Positions 42,195 to 53,700 of a stretch of DNA of 64,000 bases are shown here, one piece after another. Each line of letters starts with the position of its first letter. Position 1 is the first letter of the stretch. Made by a program: the position numbers and the translations under genes. The notes beneath the pieces were generated by a model that saw nothing but the letters and a program-made list of their open reading frames with translations, searched no databases and was not told where the DNA came from. The stretch comes from Paralithodes platypus (Eukaryota; Arthropoda; Malacostraca; Decapoda; Lithodidae), in the NCBI GenBank assembly GCA_032716605.1, contig CM064530.1:5830294-5894293 (forward strand). Reading direction: 5' to 3'.

Positions 42195-42399
42195 TTTTTC
42201 ATTGCATAAGATTTCGGAGAATTACAAAGTGAACCAAGTAAAATCAGTAGAGTAATATAGTTATGCACTCTAAGTCAGAAATCTAACCTCTTATAACTAA
42301 AAAAGGACGATATCAATCCAGCTGATATTTTTATCACATTGCAAGAGTCAAAGATGAAATAGATGTGGATACAGTATTTGCATTCCATTTGCCTCAGTC

Positions 42400-42867
42400 C
42401 CCCCTGAGTTACAAAAGGGTATAGAGGGGTCAAAACTAATATGCTAAACATGAGGGAGAAGGGAATTCAGAAAAAGCAACTGCCGTACCTCCCCCTTAAG
42501 ACTTGCCCTATTATTTTTTGTCAATGATTATATATATACAGTATATTGTTTAGACTCATTCAGGTGTTGATTTTTTCCTGGCTAGCAATATAATAGTGAG
42601 CCTGCAATTTAAGAGAAATTAGGGGAATTAAAATCAAACCCCTCAATGATACTCAACGATAACACTCCCAAAATGTTAGCAAATCAACTATGGTAATGAT
42701 GTTGGTGAAAGAATTTGTATATGCTCATGTGATGTACACTCTATGTGGTGGACACAAAATGTCTTAATATTGACAAAGAAATGGGGTGAAAGGTCTTAAA
42801 ATCGCCAAACTAATGGACCGAACGTCTTAAAATCTGAAAACTAATAGGGTGACCCATCTCCCCTTAA
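42400..42867. mobile_element. Rearranged family 1 MITE pieces downstream of gene B
   Basis: Three family 1 segments lie in mixed orientation: 42400-42499 (minus, ends CCTCCCCCTTAAG), about 42545-42620 (plus, TTTTTTCCTGGCTAGCAATA) and about 42745-42867 (minus, ends GACCCATCTCCCCTTAA). Confidence 0.6.
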
Positions 42868-42882
42868 CTAGGGGTGTATGTG

Positions 42883-43104
42883 AACCCCTTCAGCACAATG
42901 ACATAATTTTCATCATATTCTGGTTACCATTAGATGATTTTCTTTAGCTTATAATCTACATCTAGGACTCAAAGGTGTACCGGTAGGCTAAATACCTTTT
43001 CAATGAACCCTCTCAATAACATATGTCTTCTTAAACTGCATAAAATCTTCTAATTGTAGCCAGACTGAATGGTAAAAAGGCATCATCGTGCTGAAGGGGT
43101 TAAG
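42883..43104. mobile_element. TTAA palindromic MITE, family 3
   Basis: AACCCCTTCAGCACAATGA at the left mirrors TCGTGCTGAAGGGGTTAA at the right. Confidence 0.75.
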
Positions 43105-43439
43105 CTTTTAGCAATAATACTGCGCAGCGGGAGTACGTATATCCCAAGAATTTGTCATTGTTACAGTATAATAATTCTTTTTTGTACTTATATATGTATT
43201 ACGTATGTTACATTGGAGATTACTAGAAGTTATTAGAAATGGAAAATATACTTAATGATCTATTATATTAATTTTGCTCCCAACACCAAACACCTCCCTA
43301 TGAAATTAATGAAATAAAGGAATATTTAGAGAGAATCATGTACTCAATTTCAAGAATTTCCCAGGCCAGCTGATGTTAAAAAGGCGGAGCTGAATAGTGG
43401 TGTAAACTGATATACTATTGGTGAATAAAGTGTGTGTGA

Positions 43440-43615
43440 CGAAGGTGACGTCACGAACGCTGTTGGCAAAATAATGGTTGTTGCAGAAGTACGTGTGATG
43501 ACAGTGACGTCACAAGCGTCAGTGGTACAGTATTTGAACGATTGTTGCGGAAATAAACGTCGGTCCATAGAATTGAGCCTCTTTTGTTTCCCAATCCCTC
43601 TATGACGTCACATTC
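43440..43615. promoter_or_regulatory. Three TGACGTCA (CRE/ATF-like) palindromes
   Basis: TGACGTCAC occurs at 43446 and 43505 and TGACGTCA at 43603. The first two lie in a diverged tandem repeat of about 60 bp. No gene is seen next to them; binding is not shown. Confidence 0.35.
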
Positions 43616-43892
43616 ATTCATTTACTAGATTATCGTCCTGCCGTCTATTGAAATCTCAAGTGTCGGCCATAATAGATTTGAGTAGCAAAGTTTTGCTTTA
43701 TGAGGACACTAGAACATCATCTATTACAGAGGATTTTTGACAAACTTCCTCCTGCATTGTGTTACTTTGGCTGCTGAGCGTTATTCTCCACTACACCGAG
43801 GGCAAGGGTTTTATTGGTCGTTATTTGGGTCCGGTGCCTAAATATAAAAAATCATGAAAAATACTATATTACTGACAAACTAACTTTAAGTC

Positions 43893-44155
43893 TTCACAGT
43901 CTTTGCTTCAAATAGCCTGTGACTAATACCGTTTGTTTCACCGAGTAAAATATGTCCAATAGTGTGTCTTTCTTCATAGTCTTTATATATGTTTCTAATA
44001 GTCTGGGACAAATACCGTTTTTCACAGAGTAGAATATGTCCAGTCATGTTCCATTCTTTAACATAATATTATATCTTCATAGTACATGTGTTTCTAATTG
44101 CTGGTGACTAATACCGTTGTTTCATGAAATAGAATTTGTCGAGTCATATTCCCCT
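43893..44155. repeat. Diverged tandem repeat, three copies of 80-100 bp
   Basis: CTTCA(C/T)AGT..., GACTAATACCGTT and GAGTA(A/G)AATATGTCCA-type blocks recur at about 43893, 43974 and 44074. Confidence 0.65.
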
Positions 44156-44639
44156 CGCAAGATTTCACACCCATTATCACCAAGGTTTGTGGTGAACTAT
44201 TGATTTTGACCAGTGTGTCTAACCGGAGCAGTTTTGTTTGAAGACTTTTAATAAATATGACAAGGAATACAAGAAAATCAACATGAAATAGCATTGTTTT
44301 GGCCGTTTCATCCCTTCCAAACACACAATAAGAACTGTGAAACATAAATTTAACAGTGTATATTTAATAATGATGGCGAAAAAGAGGAATAGGTCTCTTG
44401 TTTGACACCTGGATTTTGACTGAACCATGTACATGTACAAGAGTTACTGGTACAAATGTGGATGGTTTGGCTGCCAGTTCTAGTGCCCAAATAATATAAG
44501 TTCCATGTTTGCTGTTTCATTATTGAAAAATATATATCTGGAGTACTTGGTATAAACCTGTCTGACCAATCAAGTCAAGTTTGTGGCCTTATCTTTGAAA
44601 TATGAAATTGTATGTCTTTAGAAATCTTATAAGAGTTCA

Positions 44640-44875
44640 GTACGCCTAACGGCCTTATTGGGCTATCCTTAGTTGGAATTATGCAAGGCTGGTACATGTC
44701 ATATTTGTAACATATGTGGTACCAACATTGTAAAATGCTAACTGAATAAATATTATTATTATTATTAATTATTATTACAGTATAATTGTATGTAGTACAG
44801 TACTGTACTATGTACTATGAGAGTTCCGTATGGAGCTCAGTGGTCTGGTTAATCTGCTCTACATAACTTAACTTA
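44640..44875 (+). mobile_element. SINE tail copy followed by a short tRNA-like unit
   Basis: 44640-44770 repeats the SINE body (CGCCTAACGGCCTTATTGGG) and ends in (ATT)n. 44815-44870 carries GAGTTCCGTATGGAGCTCAG-TGGTCTGGTT, also at 48827-48891. Confidence 0.6.
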
Positions 44876-44921
44876 AGTACTGTACAGTATATGAATTATT
44901 TGTCATTAAAATGTCTTTATA

Positions 44922-44924
<3 letters not shown>

Positions 44925-44981
<57 letters not shown>
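44925..44981. repeat. TA microsatellite
   Basis: About 55 bp of TA. Confidence 0.95.
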
Positions 44982-44982
<1 letters not shown>

Positions 44983-45120
44983 GTGTGTCTATATACTGTA
45001 TATAGATATATATAGATGTAGTTTCTCGCTTAAGCTTCTATTCAACTATTATAAGGTGACTAAGGGTTATTGTGTACTGTACTGTACTGTATACTATAAA
45101 ATTAATATGCAGACTTATTC

Positions 45121-45684
45121 TTGCTTGCTTTAGAATTTAAATATATAAAAGACTTAGTTGACAGTAGCAAGAAAAATAAAATTCCAGAAAAATTAGCACT
45201 TGCTAAACTGTTAAGTAATAATAGTAGATATATTGATATTCTTGTTTGCAATTTGTTAAATTTTAATCAAGTTGCTAAACTTATTTACCCTAATTATATT
45301 CCCCTCACACAATGTAACGTAAATTATAAAGTTGAAAATTTTCTTGATATAAATATAGAGATTGTTAATGAACAGTGCATACTTAAAGTATATCACAAAG
45401 TTGATGATTTTAATTTTAACGTAATAAACTTTCCTTTCCCTAGTAGTAATATCGATAGTAAAATCACTTATAATTGTTTTTATTCCCAATTAATAAGATT
45501 TTGTAAAATCTGCACTAAAGTAGATGACTTTTGGGCTAGAGCTAGGTTACTATACAGACTCTTAGTGGACAGAGGTTTTGAGGCAAGTAAATTGTTCCAT
45601 AAATTTAATCTTTTTAGGGTCAATTATTGTGACTGTATTCTAAAATTTGACATCAATAATTTTAATCAAGCATTTTTAACTTGA
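45121..45684 (+). CDS. Unidentified 187-aa frame, probably retroelement-derived
   Basis: The frame is intact and AT-rich, opening with a TTG or an upstream splice rather than an ATG. Its C-terminal half (FPFPSSNIDSKITYNCFYSQ, LIRFCKICTKVDDFWARARL, LYRLLVDRGFEASKLFHKF) resembles a tail I associate with retroelement polyproteins (YGVxxSQLxR...C...DF...LLxxGY). No catalytic motif is present. The first 60 residues are Lys/Asn-rich with no match I recognise. It could be the 3' end of a larger element or a lineage-specific gene exon. Confidence 0.35.
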   Translation: MLALEFKYIKDLVDSSKKNKIPEKLALAKLLSNNSRYIDILVCNLLNFNQVAKLIYPNYIPLTQCNVNYKVENFLDINIEIVNEQCILKVYHKVDDFNFNVINFPFPSSNIDSKITYNCFYSQLIRFCKICTKVDDFWARARLLYRLLVDRGFEASKLFHKFNLFRVNYCDCILKFDINNFNQAFLT

Positions 45685-45689
45685 AGTTT

Positions 45690-46340
45690 CTTGTATAACC
45701 TCTGCTTACTTTTTGTCTGTATTTATTGTTTATCTTTTTCTTTTTCTATTATTATTATTATTATTATTAATATTGATGATTTTTTAAATTTATTGTTCTT
45801 GTTAAAAGAGTACTCTTTGTTTAAATCTGTTGTTACTTCATATTTTGCAATTATTTCTCTTTATATTATATGTATTCATTGTCGATAGTATCAATTGCTT
45901 ACTTTTGCGATTTCCTTAGTTTATTTGTGCTATAAATGTAGGTTATTTGTAGGGTAGTTATTGATAGGGGTCACTTGAGGCATGCTATGCTTACAGGTAT
46001 CTACCCGATAGCACTATCGTTAGTGAGTGCTGTACTGTATTTTATATATTATTTTGTAATAGTATAGATATCTTATCAATATTTGTATTTTTTACTATTG
46101 TTAATGTCTTGTCATGTTGCAAATTTGATTTTAAATATATTTTGACATTTAACATGTAGTTTCTTTATTCATGCAGAGTTTAGTAAAATTTGCCAGAACG
46201 TCCCGGACTTCCCAAACTTGACTACTTCCTTTAACGTGACGATAGTGCGTTGTTATATGTGCGATTAGTTTGCTTGGGAAACAGATTAACTTGCTCATGT
46301 AGTAATGTACACCCTATGTGGTGGATTGTGTTCTTTTATT
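45690..46340. other. No gene seen
   Basis: AT-rich; the (ATT)n at about 45750 may be the tail of an element ending here. Confidence 0.4.
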
Positions 46341-46354
46341 TAATAATTTTCATT

Positions 46355-47140
46355 TTAGTAAGCGTTGTTTCCACATAGCGATTTTGATAATTTAATTTGA
46401 CTTTATATTGTCCTTGTCCCAATTTTGGTTTGTTTAGTTTGCAAGTTTCACATTTTAATTTGATTTTGGGGTGTCAAAAGTGGTCATAATCAGTTTTGGG
46501 TGTGACATGGGTGGCTTTAGTATAGACGCTGGATGGCAGCATTTGAGATGAGCACAATAGGCGAATGCGTGAAAGGCGGGGGTTGACTATACACACTATA
46601 TACTGTATACCGGGTATATATATACAGTACAGTATATACCGTAATATAATATACAGTACAAAGCAGCGGGTACGGTAAAAATCGCCAAGAATGGAAGGAA
46701 TGTAATTACTGTATGGTGAAAATAAACTTCTGTAACAGGTACTGTATGTATGTATACACTCGGGCACATACCCCATTGTTGGGGGTGGCCGACACGTGAC
46801 AGAGCCTGAACAGAAACAACATTCGAAGTTCCTATTCTCAGGGTCCGGGACCACTTTCGCATTCTCTCGTCTGTTTCTCTGTCTCGTCGAGTAGGAGAAT
46901 TATACAAGGGGAGGAGGATTCCTATCCCCCCAGAAGGGAAAGCAGGGTAGTAAAAGAGACAGTACTGTACAGTACCTTACTTTATTTTGTGTAGCAGAGT
47001 ACTGTACCTGGCATTTAGGTAATATTAATTGTCATGTATTAAAATGTAAAACTTGTAAACTAAACAAACCAAAACTGGGACAAAGACAATATAAAGGCAA
47101 AATTGCTATGTGGAAACAACGCTTACTAAAATAGAATTTA
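46355..47140. mobile_element. Inverted-repeat element (family K) containing repeat D
   Basis: 46355-46460 (AGTAAGCGTTGTTTCCACAT to GTTTAGTTTGCAAGTTTCAC) and 47035-47140 are reverse complements. Single arms also occur at about 22590, 35165 and 48088. A copy of repeat D lies inside at 46760-46960. Confidence 0.65.
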
Positions 47141-47655
47141 TGAAATAAAAGAATATAAAGTTATGAAGTTATCTTTGGAATATGAATTTGTCTGTTATTC
47201 TCTTGAAGCTTGGGTTTATTATGGAGGATCATATGGTTGTGATTGATGTTAAGAATTAATATAAATAAAGGTTATTTCAATCAACGACAGTGCGAGTTTC
47301 AGGCCACGAGGAAGTTGGAGATGTAAACATAGATGGGTATTATGTTGTGCTCAATAAAAGGTTTACTTATGGCTACTGTCAATATATTAATTTCAAGAAA
47401 AGCCTTTGATTTGTCAATAAGGAAAATATAGCTCATTTAATTTAATCAAGATAATTATGTTTTACAATGTATTCATATTATTTTATGTTCTGAAAGCTCA
47501 GAGAATAAGTTTGGAAGTTATATGTTAATACTATATACACGTACTGTAAGAGCTGTATTTATCCCTATATACATCAGTTTTAGTTCTAACATGTAATTCA
47601 TTATTCGTTTTTTGCATGGATTTTGACCTTTCAATTTATTTACAATATTCATGAA
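47141..47655. other. No gene seen
   Basis: AT-rich, nothing recognised. Confidence 0.4.
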
Positions 47656-47925
47656 TTAAGGGGGGATAGTTCACTCTTTGGTTGATTTTTTCATTTATTC
47701 ATTATTTTTCTAGTTTACTCCCTAGACCTCCATCAAACTTAAAAAAAAACATCCATTAGAACCCCCTTGTAGATTAATTTGTACATTTTTTGGTAGAAAA
47801 ATTCTTCCACAATTAGCCTACAGGCTCAGCCAATCTAATGGGCCGAACGTCTTAAAAGTCTTAAACAAATGGGGCTAGACATGAGGAAAAGGGGGCGCCA
47901 GAAAAAACGACCCATCCCCTCTTAA
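47656..47925 (-). mobile_element. TTAA MITE family 1
   Basis: TTAAGGGGGGATAGTTCACTC to ACGACCCATCCCCTCTTAA, with the family body on the minus strand. Confidence 0.75.
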
Positions 47926-47969
47926 GGGTAATTACTGTACTATCTTCCGGGTGTGCTACGGCCCATTGG

Positions 47970-48256
47970 TTAACCCCTTCAGTACCGGTGACATCCTTTT
48001 CATTATATTCTGGCAATTATTAGACGATTGTATTCAGCTCAAGACGGTCGTGTAGCAATTAAGAGGCTACTGATTATTATTATGTAAAACTTACAAAATA
48101 ACACACCAAAACCGGGACGACACAAGATAAAAGCAAAAGAACTCGTCAAATATCTCAAATAACCCTTTTTTTACTACCACAGATCCTTCCTAAGCTGCAT
48201 AAAATAGTCTACATATAGTTGAAATAATACACGTTCATCCCCGGTAGTGAAAGGGA
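47970..48256. mobile_element. TTAA palindromic MITE family 3 with a family K arm inside
   Basis: TTAACCCCTTCAGTACCGGTG at the left; the right end is CCCGGTAGTGAAAGG. A family K arm (AAAACTTACAAAATAACACACC) sits near 48088-48165. Confidence 0.65.
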
Positions 48257-48496
48257 CAGATGGGCAGTCTCCTCACAATTGACCACTTACGAGTTTCAGG
48301 CTATAAGGAAGTTGGTGCCGTGAACATCGACATGAATCAGAAATGCAGTAATTTGTAGATTTCTGATGGATAAAAAGTGTGTATTTTAGCTTGTAATTCT
48401 GCTAAAAATTAATGTAAAAAAAAATACACACACACACTCATTCTCACTGTCTCACTCACTCTCTCTCTCTCTACTGTATCTATTTCTTTATGTTTA

Positions 48497-48618
<122 letters not shown>

Positions 48619-48767
48619 ACAAGTAGCAGAGGTCGATATTGGTACACCATCATAACTCAACGCCTAATACAGTATATGTGTTCTGGTTTAGACTCCTGAC
48701 AAGATACTTACACACAGTAATGTACTAATAAGCCTATGTGATATAAATAAATATATATATATGATTA

Positions 48768-49063
48768 TTAACCCATTCAGTACCAGAGACGTTCTTTTCA
48801 TCATATTCTGGCAGCTACTGTATTACAGGCCAGACCTATGAGAGTTCCGTATGGAGCTCAGTGGTCTGGTTAATCTGCTCTACATAACTAACTACTGTAT
48901 TACACGATTATATTCAGCTTAAGAAGGACCTCTAGCAATTAATATGGCTTCAAACTATCTCAGCCAACCCTTTTAACTACCACAGATCCTTCCTAAGCTG
49001 CATAATATCATCTAAATATAGCTAGAATAAAATATAACACGTCGCTGGTACTCAAAGGGTTAA
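48768..49063. mobile_element. TTAA palindromic MITE family 3 carrying a short retroposed unit
   Basis: The ends are TTAACCCATTCAGTACCAGAG and TCGCTGGTACTCAAAGGGTTAA. At 48827-48891 a 65-bp tRNA-like unit is flanked by the direct repeat CTACTGTATTAC (48815-48826 and 48892-48903). Confidence 0.8.
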
Positions 49064-49210
49064 AGATGGTTTACCATTTACTGTATACTCTCAAGGTGTT
49101 TTTCTTACAAGTTATGCTTTTCATGATATCTCAATAAAGTACCATATTTAGAGGGATTGTTTTTAATCAAGTTGTACCCTATTTATGGTGGTAATACTGC
49201 CTTAGAATGC

Positions 49211-49515
49211 TTAAAGGGGTAGTACTCGCTTTTTTTGGATCCCATTCTGCCTCATGTTTAGCATACTGTATTACTTTTGAGGTTTTAAGACGGTCGTTCC
49301 GTTAGTTTGGCGATTTTAACACCACCCCATTTCGTTGTCAATTTTAAGATCTCGTGCCATTTAGGTGTCGATTTTTTCCTGGCGAGCAATAGGGAGCCTG
49401 TAATTTTAAGAGGAATCGGCCTTCGGCCGAGACATTTTTCTACCAAAAAATGTACAAATTTATCTGGAAAGGGGGTCTAAGGGGTGTTTTTTTTAAGCTT
49501 GATGGAGGTCTAGCG
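49211..49515 (+). mobile_element. TTAA MITE family 1, right end missing
   Basis: TTAAAGGGGTAGTACTCGC to TTGATGGAGGTCTAGCGAA, then homology stops. Confidence 0.7.
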
Positions 49516-49562
49516 AATCTGGAATAAAGCATTATTATTATATTTAATTACTGAATAAATAG

Positions 49563-50131
49563 CCAGACAGTCTTGGGCACTACAACAACAACAACTGTAC
49601 ACAGGGCGGGTGCCCAACCCCGAAAGGGGTTGAAATAGGGGAGCTATCCCCCCGCCAAAGGCGGCTTTCTAGTGCCTTTCCTAGCTGATGCTGAGAGGAA
49701 TGGGTTCTAGTCATGTGGTGATGGGCTGGTCTATCAGAGTGAGAACTGAGTGATCTCTGCCATACCCATAGCTTACTCTGACTGTTCCTTTTACTTATAT
49801 ACTTTTTAAATCTCAAGTGACGGCGTCTCTTCCGTGGATTGACCTCCCAATCTACCAAGATTGGAAGCCAAAGCATCACATTTTTCCTTTGCCCCTCAAC
49901 TTTCTCTTCATAATTGCTGCGGGGCACAGGGCCCTGGGTGGGGCTTTGGTTTCCTGGGCGTTTTCGCACCCTCCTTAGCTCCCTGCCATGGACTGGCTTC
50001 GGTCACCCAGGCTTTATTGTGGTCGGCAGGGAGGGTTCTGTGGGGGCACTCGGTTGTGGCCTTGCACTGGGCGGCCTTGTGGCTGTTCGGCCAGGCAGCT
50101 TGGGGAACAAGAACAACAACAACAACAACTG
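49563..50131 (+). mobile_element. Family A retrotransposon 3' fragment(s) with (AAC)n ends
   Basis: It ends GCTGTTCGGCCAGGCAGCTT-GGGGAAC then (AAC)n, the terminus of the element at 50736-56787. An earlier (AAC)n at 49581-49594 suggests a second fragment. Short frames here show no RT motif. Confidence 0.5.
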
Positions 50132-50735
50132 TACACCCTGCAGTTCTGAAGGATTCTCCAATGATTGTCTTTCTTAAGTAGAGTATAAATCATGGCAGTA
50201 ACATAAATCAAGTAAAGCACTAGTCATGAAGCTGTCCAATCTCTGTTCTAATGAGAATATTGTGAAGGTCATCCAGTTGGGCTTTAATATTGCCCGTGAT
50301 GTTGCCAACACATTATTACTCACCGTCATAAAAAAAGACAAATAAATCTTGTGCCCAAATAACAAATATATGTTTTAAGCCAAAGTTTGACTTACCGTAA
50401 TGCTATCATTGACAGTACATGACTATTATTTTATATATTGATCATCCAATATATTTGTAGTCAGGAGGTAAAGTACCTCTGTTATGTTTATGAATGAAAT
50501 TATTGTTAAACCTTTCAATCAGCAAGCACCTTAACCCTAGGGGAGAGCGGTGATAGTTCGGACGTTTTTTTTTTTAAATATTTGTAGAAATTCAGGTTTA
50601 AGCAGTAGTATAATCTAGTTGATGTTAAAATGTTGCTTCGTTATTTGGTTCTTTAGCTTAATTATTTCAAACCCTTGGCTCTTTTCAGTTTTGAGTTATA
50701 GTTCCCGAAACACAAGTTTCTAAATCGTCCGAACC

Positions 50736-53700
50736 TTCCCTACCAGGGAGTCCTGGAGTGGCGGCGTCTACGCCGTGGGACCACCTCCCGGAACTGCCGA
50801 CCATGGATGGCAGCCGACCCTCCCGTCTGGGGACAAGATCACCGACAGTGGAGGACAGCAGGCTGCCGACCGTGGGGAGCAGCTTCCGGGAGCCAAACCG
50901 CCACAACTATCCTCTGCCCCCTCCCTGGGGGCACGCGTCCTTGGAGCGGCTGCGGTCGCGCCGGGCAATTCTCACACCTCTCGCACAACACATACACACA
51001 CAATACACAGTTTTTCCTACACCGAGAAATGACTCTCCGGCTGTCATTTCTCGAAGACTCCTTCTAGCCGGAGACATTGAGAGCAACGCAGGACCCACCT
51101 ACAAATACACATGTCCAACTTGCTCAAAACCCATTGCTTCGAGCCGCCAAACTAAGGGTTCAGTTCTCTGCAACTCATGCGGGAGCTGGACCCATTTCAC
51201 CTGCACAACACCTGCCTCCATGAAATAATACACAAACACCTGGACATGTTCCTCATGCCCATGGAAGAAAGGAGGCAGCAGGGAGGAATACCAGGCAGCT
51301 AAACGAACTGCCAAAAGAGTTATTTACAATGCTAAAAATCGCATTAAGGACCTGGTCCTCGAACAAGTGTGTAACACTGACAATCCCAATGGGATCTTCA
51401 ACCTAGCTAGGCGAGTTAAAAATGACAGTAGGGATATTATAGGTGAACAGTGTGTTAGAGATAATGGGAAGATTGTGTATGCAGAAAATGAAATCAGAGA
51501 AGCATGGAAGGTACACTATGAACGATTGCTAAATGTAGAGTTTGAATGGGATAAGGAACAGCTTAGTATCGAAAAACCAATATCTGGGCCCCCTCCTTTG
51601 ATAGCACCAGCTGTAGTGAGCGACGCAATCAATAAAATGAAGGACGGTAAAGCTCCAGGTTGCTCCGACATTGTCGCTGAGATGATGAAAGCCTCAGGGG
51701 AGATTGGTGTAAACTTAGTCACTGAGTTGATAAACACCATTATTAAAGATGAGAAAATCCCAGAGGATTGGCTCAAAAGTGTAATAGTAAATATATACAA
51801 AGGAAAAGGGGATGCGCTAGATAGAGGAAATTATAGGGGCCTGAAAATGCTTGACCAAATCATGAAGGTCTGTGAGAGAGTCCTTGAGGTTTTGATCAGG
51901 CTCTCATCATCTCTATTGATGATATGCAGTTTGGTTTTATGCCAGGACGTGGTACAACCGATGCTATCTTCATAGTCAGGCAGATACAGGAAAGATACTT
52001 ACTAAAAGGCAGGGATCTTTACTTTGTGTTTGTGGACCTGGAGAAGGCCTTTGATAGGGTACCTAGAGATGTTGTACAGTGGGCTATGAGGAAACTTGGT
52101 GTGGAAGAGTGGCTGGTGCGTGTGATAATGAAGATGTATGAGGATTCGCGAAGTTCGGTGAGGGTGAAGGGTGTACTGAGTGATGAGTTCGCAGTCCGTG
52201 TTGGAGTCCATCAGGGTTCAGTGTTAAGCCCCCTCCTCTTTATTATGGTCTTGGAGGCGCTGTCTAGAATTTTTAGAGGCGGACTCCCGTTGGAACTGTT
52301 TTATGCAGACGATTTAGTCCTAATAGCTGACAGTATGCAGGATGCTGAGGCCAAATTCAGGGAGTGGAGAGAGGGCATGGCGAGCAAGGGTTTAAGAGTC
52401 AATATTAACAAAACCAAGGTTATGCATTGTAGTTCGAGACGAGGCAATGTGGAAAAGAGCGGTGCATACCCATGTGCAGTGTGTGGAAAGGGAGTGGGCG
52501 TTAACTCAATTCAATGTAGCATCTGTCGATGTTGGGTACACCATGGGAGTAAGCGCTGTAGTAGAATAAAGGGACCCCTGCCGAAGGATAAGTCAGAAAT
52601 AGAGAAATTTGAGTGCGTAGTGTGCAAAGGCGAGCTTGTGTTAAGTGATGATCCTGTGGCTGTGAATTTTGGAAATGAGTCTTTGGAGCTGGTGAACAAG
52701 TTTTGTTACCTAGGAGATACCATCTCTGCCGGTGGTGGGGCTGAGGCTGTCACTGTTGCTAGAATTAGGTGTGGCTGGGGGAAGTTCAGAGAATTGATGC
52801 CAATCCTGACCATGAAAAGAATGCCTCTCCCCCTGAAGGGAAAGGTGTATGCCTCATGTGTTAGAAGTGCAATGACGTATGCCTCAGAAACATGGGCCGT
52901 TAAAGTAGAGGATGTCAACAGAATGGAGCGTAATGAGATGAGAATGGTGAGATGGATGTGTGGAGCCAGGCTACAGGATAGAATAACAAATGTTGAGCTG
53001 AGGAGACGTTTAGGTATAAAGAGTATTAGCGAGGTGATGCGTACAAGTAGACTGGGATGGTATGGACATGTGGAGAGAATGGATGAACAAAATTGGGTGA
53101 AAAAATGCAGGTCTGTGATTGTGGAGGGAGCTGCACCAAGGGGTGGACCGAGGAAGACCTGGGATCGGACTATACGCGCCGATCTCAAATCCAAGAACTT
53201 GACAAGTGAAGCAGCCCTTAACAGGGTTGCCTGGAATGCCGCCATTAGGACAAGAGACTGAAACTGCACTTATGTGTGGAACACTCAGTCTTAAAATTTT
53301 ATGATGATGATGATGATGCCTCTCCCTCTCCCAGTCAAATCCCTCCCCTAAAGCCCGTCCACCTCTCCTCCCAAACCCACATAACCTTACCATACCATCC
53401 ACTCCCTCTCCCTCTCCTAAAACCCGTCCACCTCTCCTCCCCAACCCACATAACCTGCCCATAACATCCACTCCCACTCCTAAAACCCGTCCACCTCTCC
53501 TCTCCAACCCACCCAGCCCATCCACACCCCAACCTAATCCATTCCTACCCTCATCTCCTGCACCCCAATCCCCAATCCCACCCCCACCATCACCCCCTCC
53601 CCCACCCCCACCCCATCCTCGTGCAGCAGAACCCAATATACACTGCACACACAACATTAACATCCTTCAACTAAACATAGATGGCATCAACACAAAGAAA

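Noticed and set aside
53010..53663. Gly-rich minus-strand protein
   Set aside because: Antisense of a Pro-rich 60-bp tandem repeat inside the family A retrotransposon.
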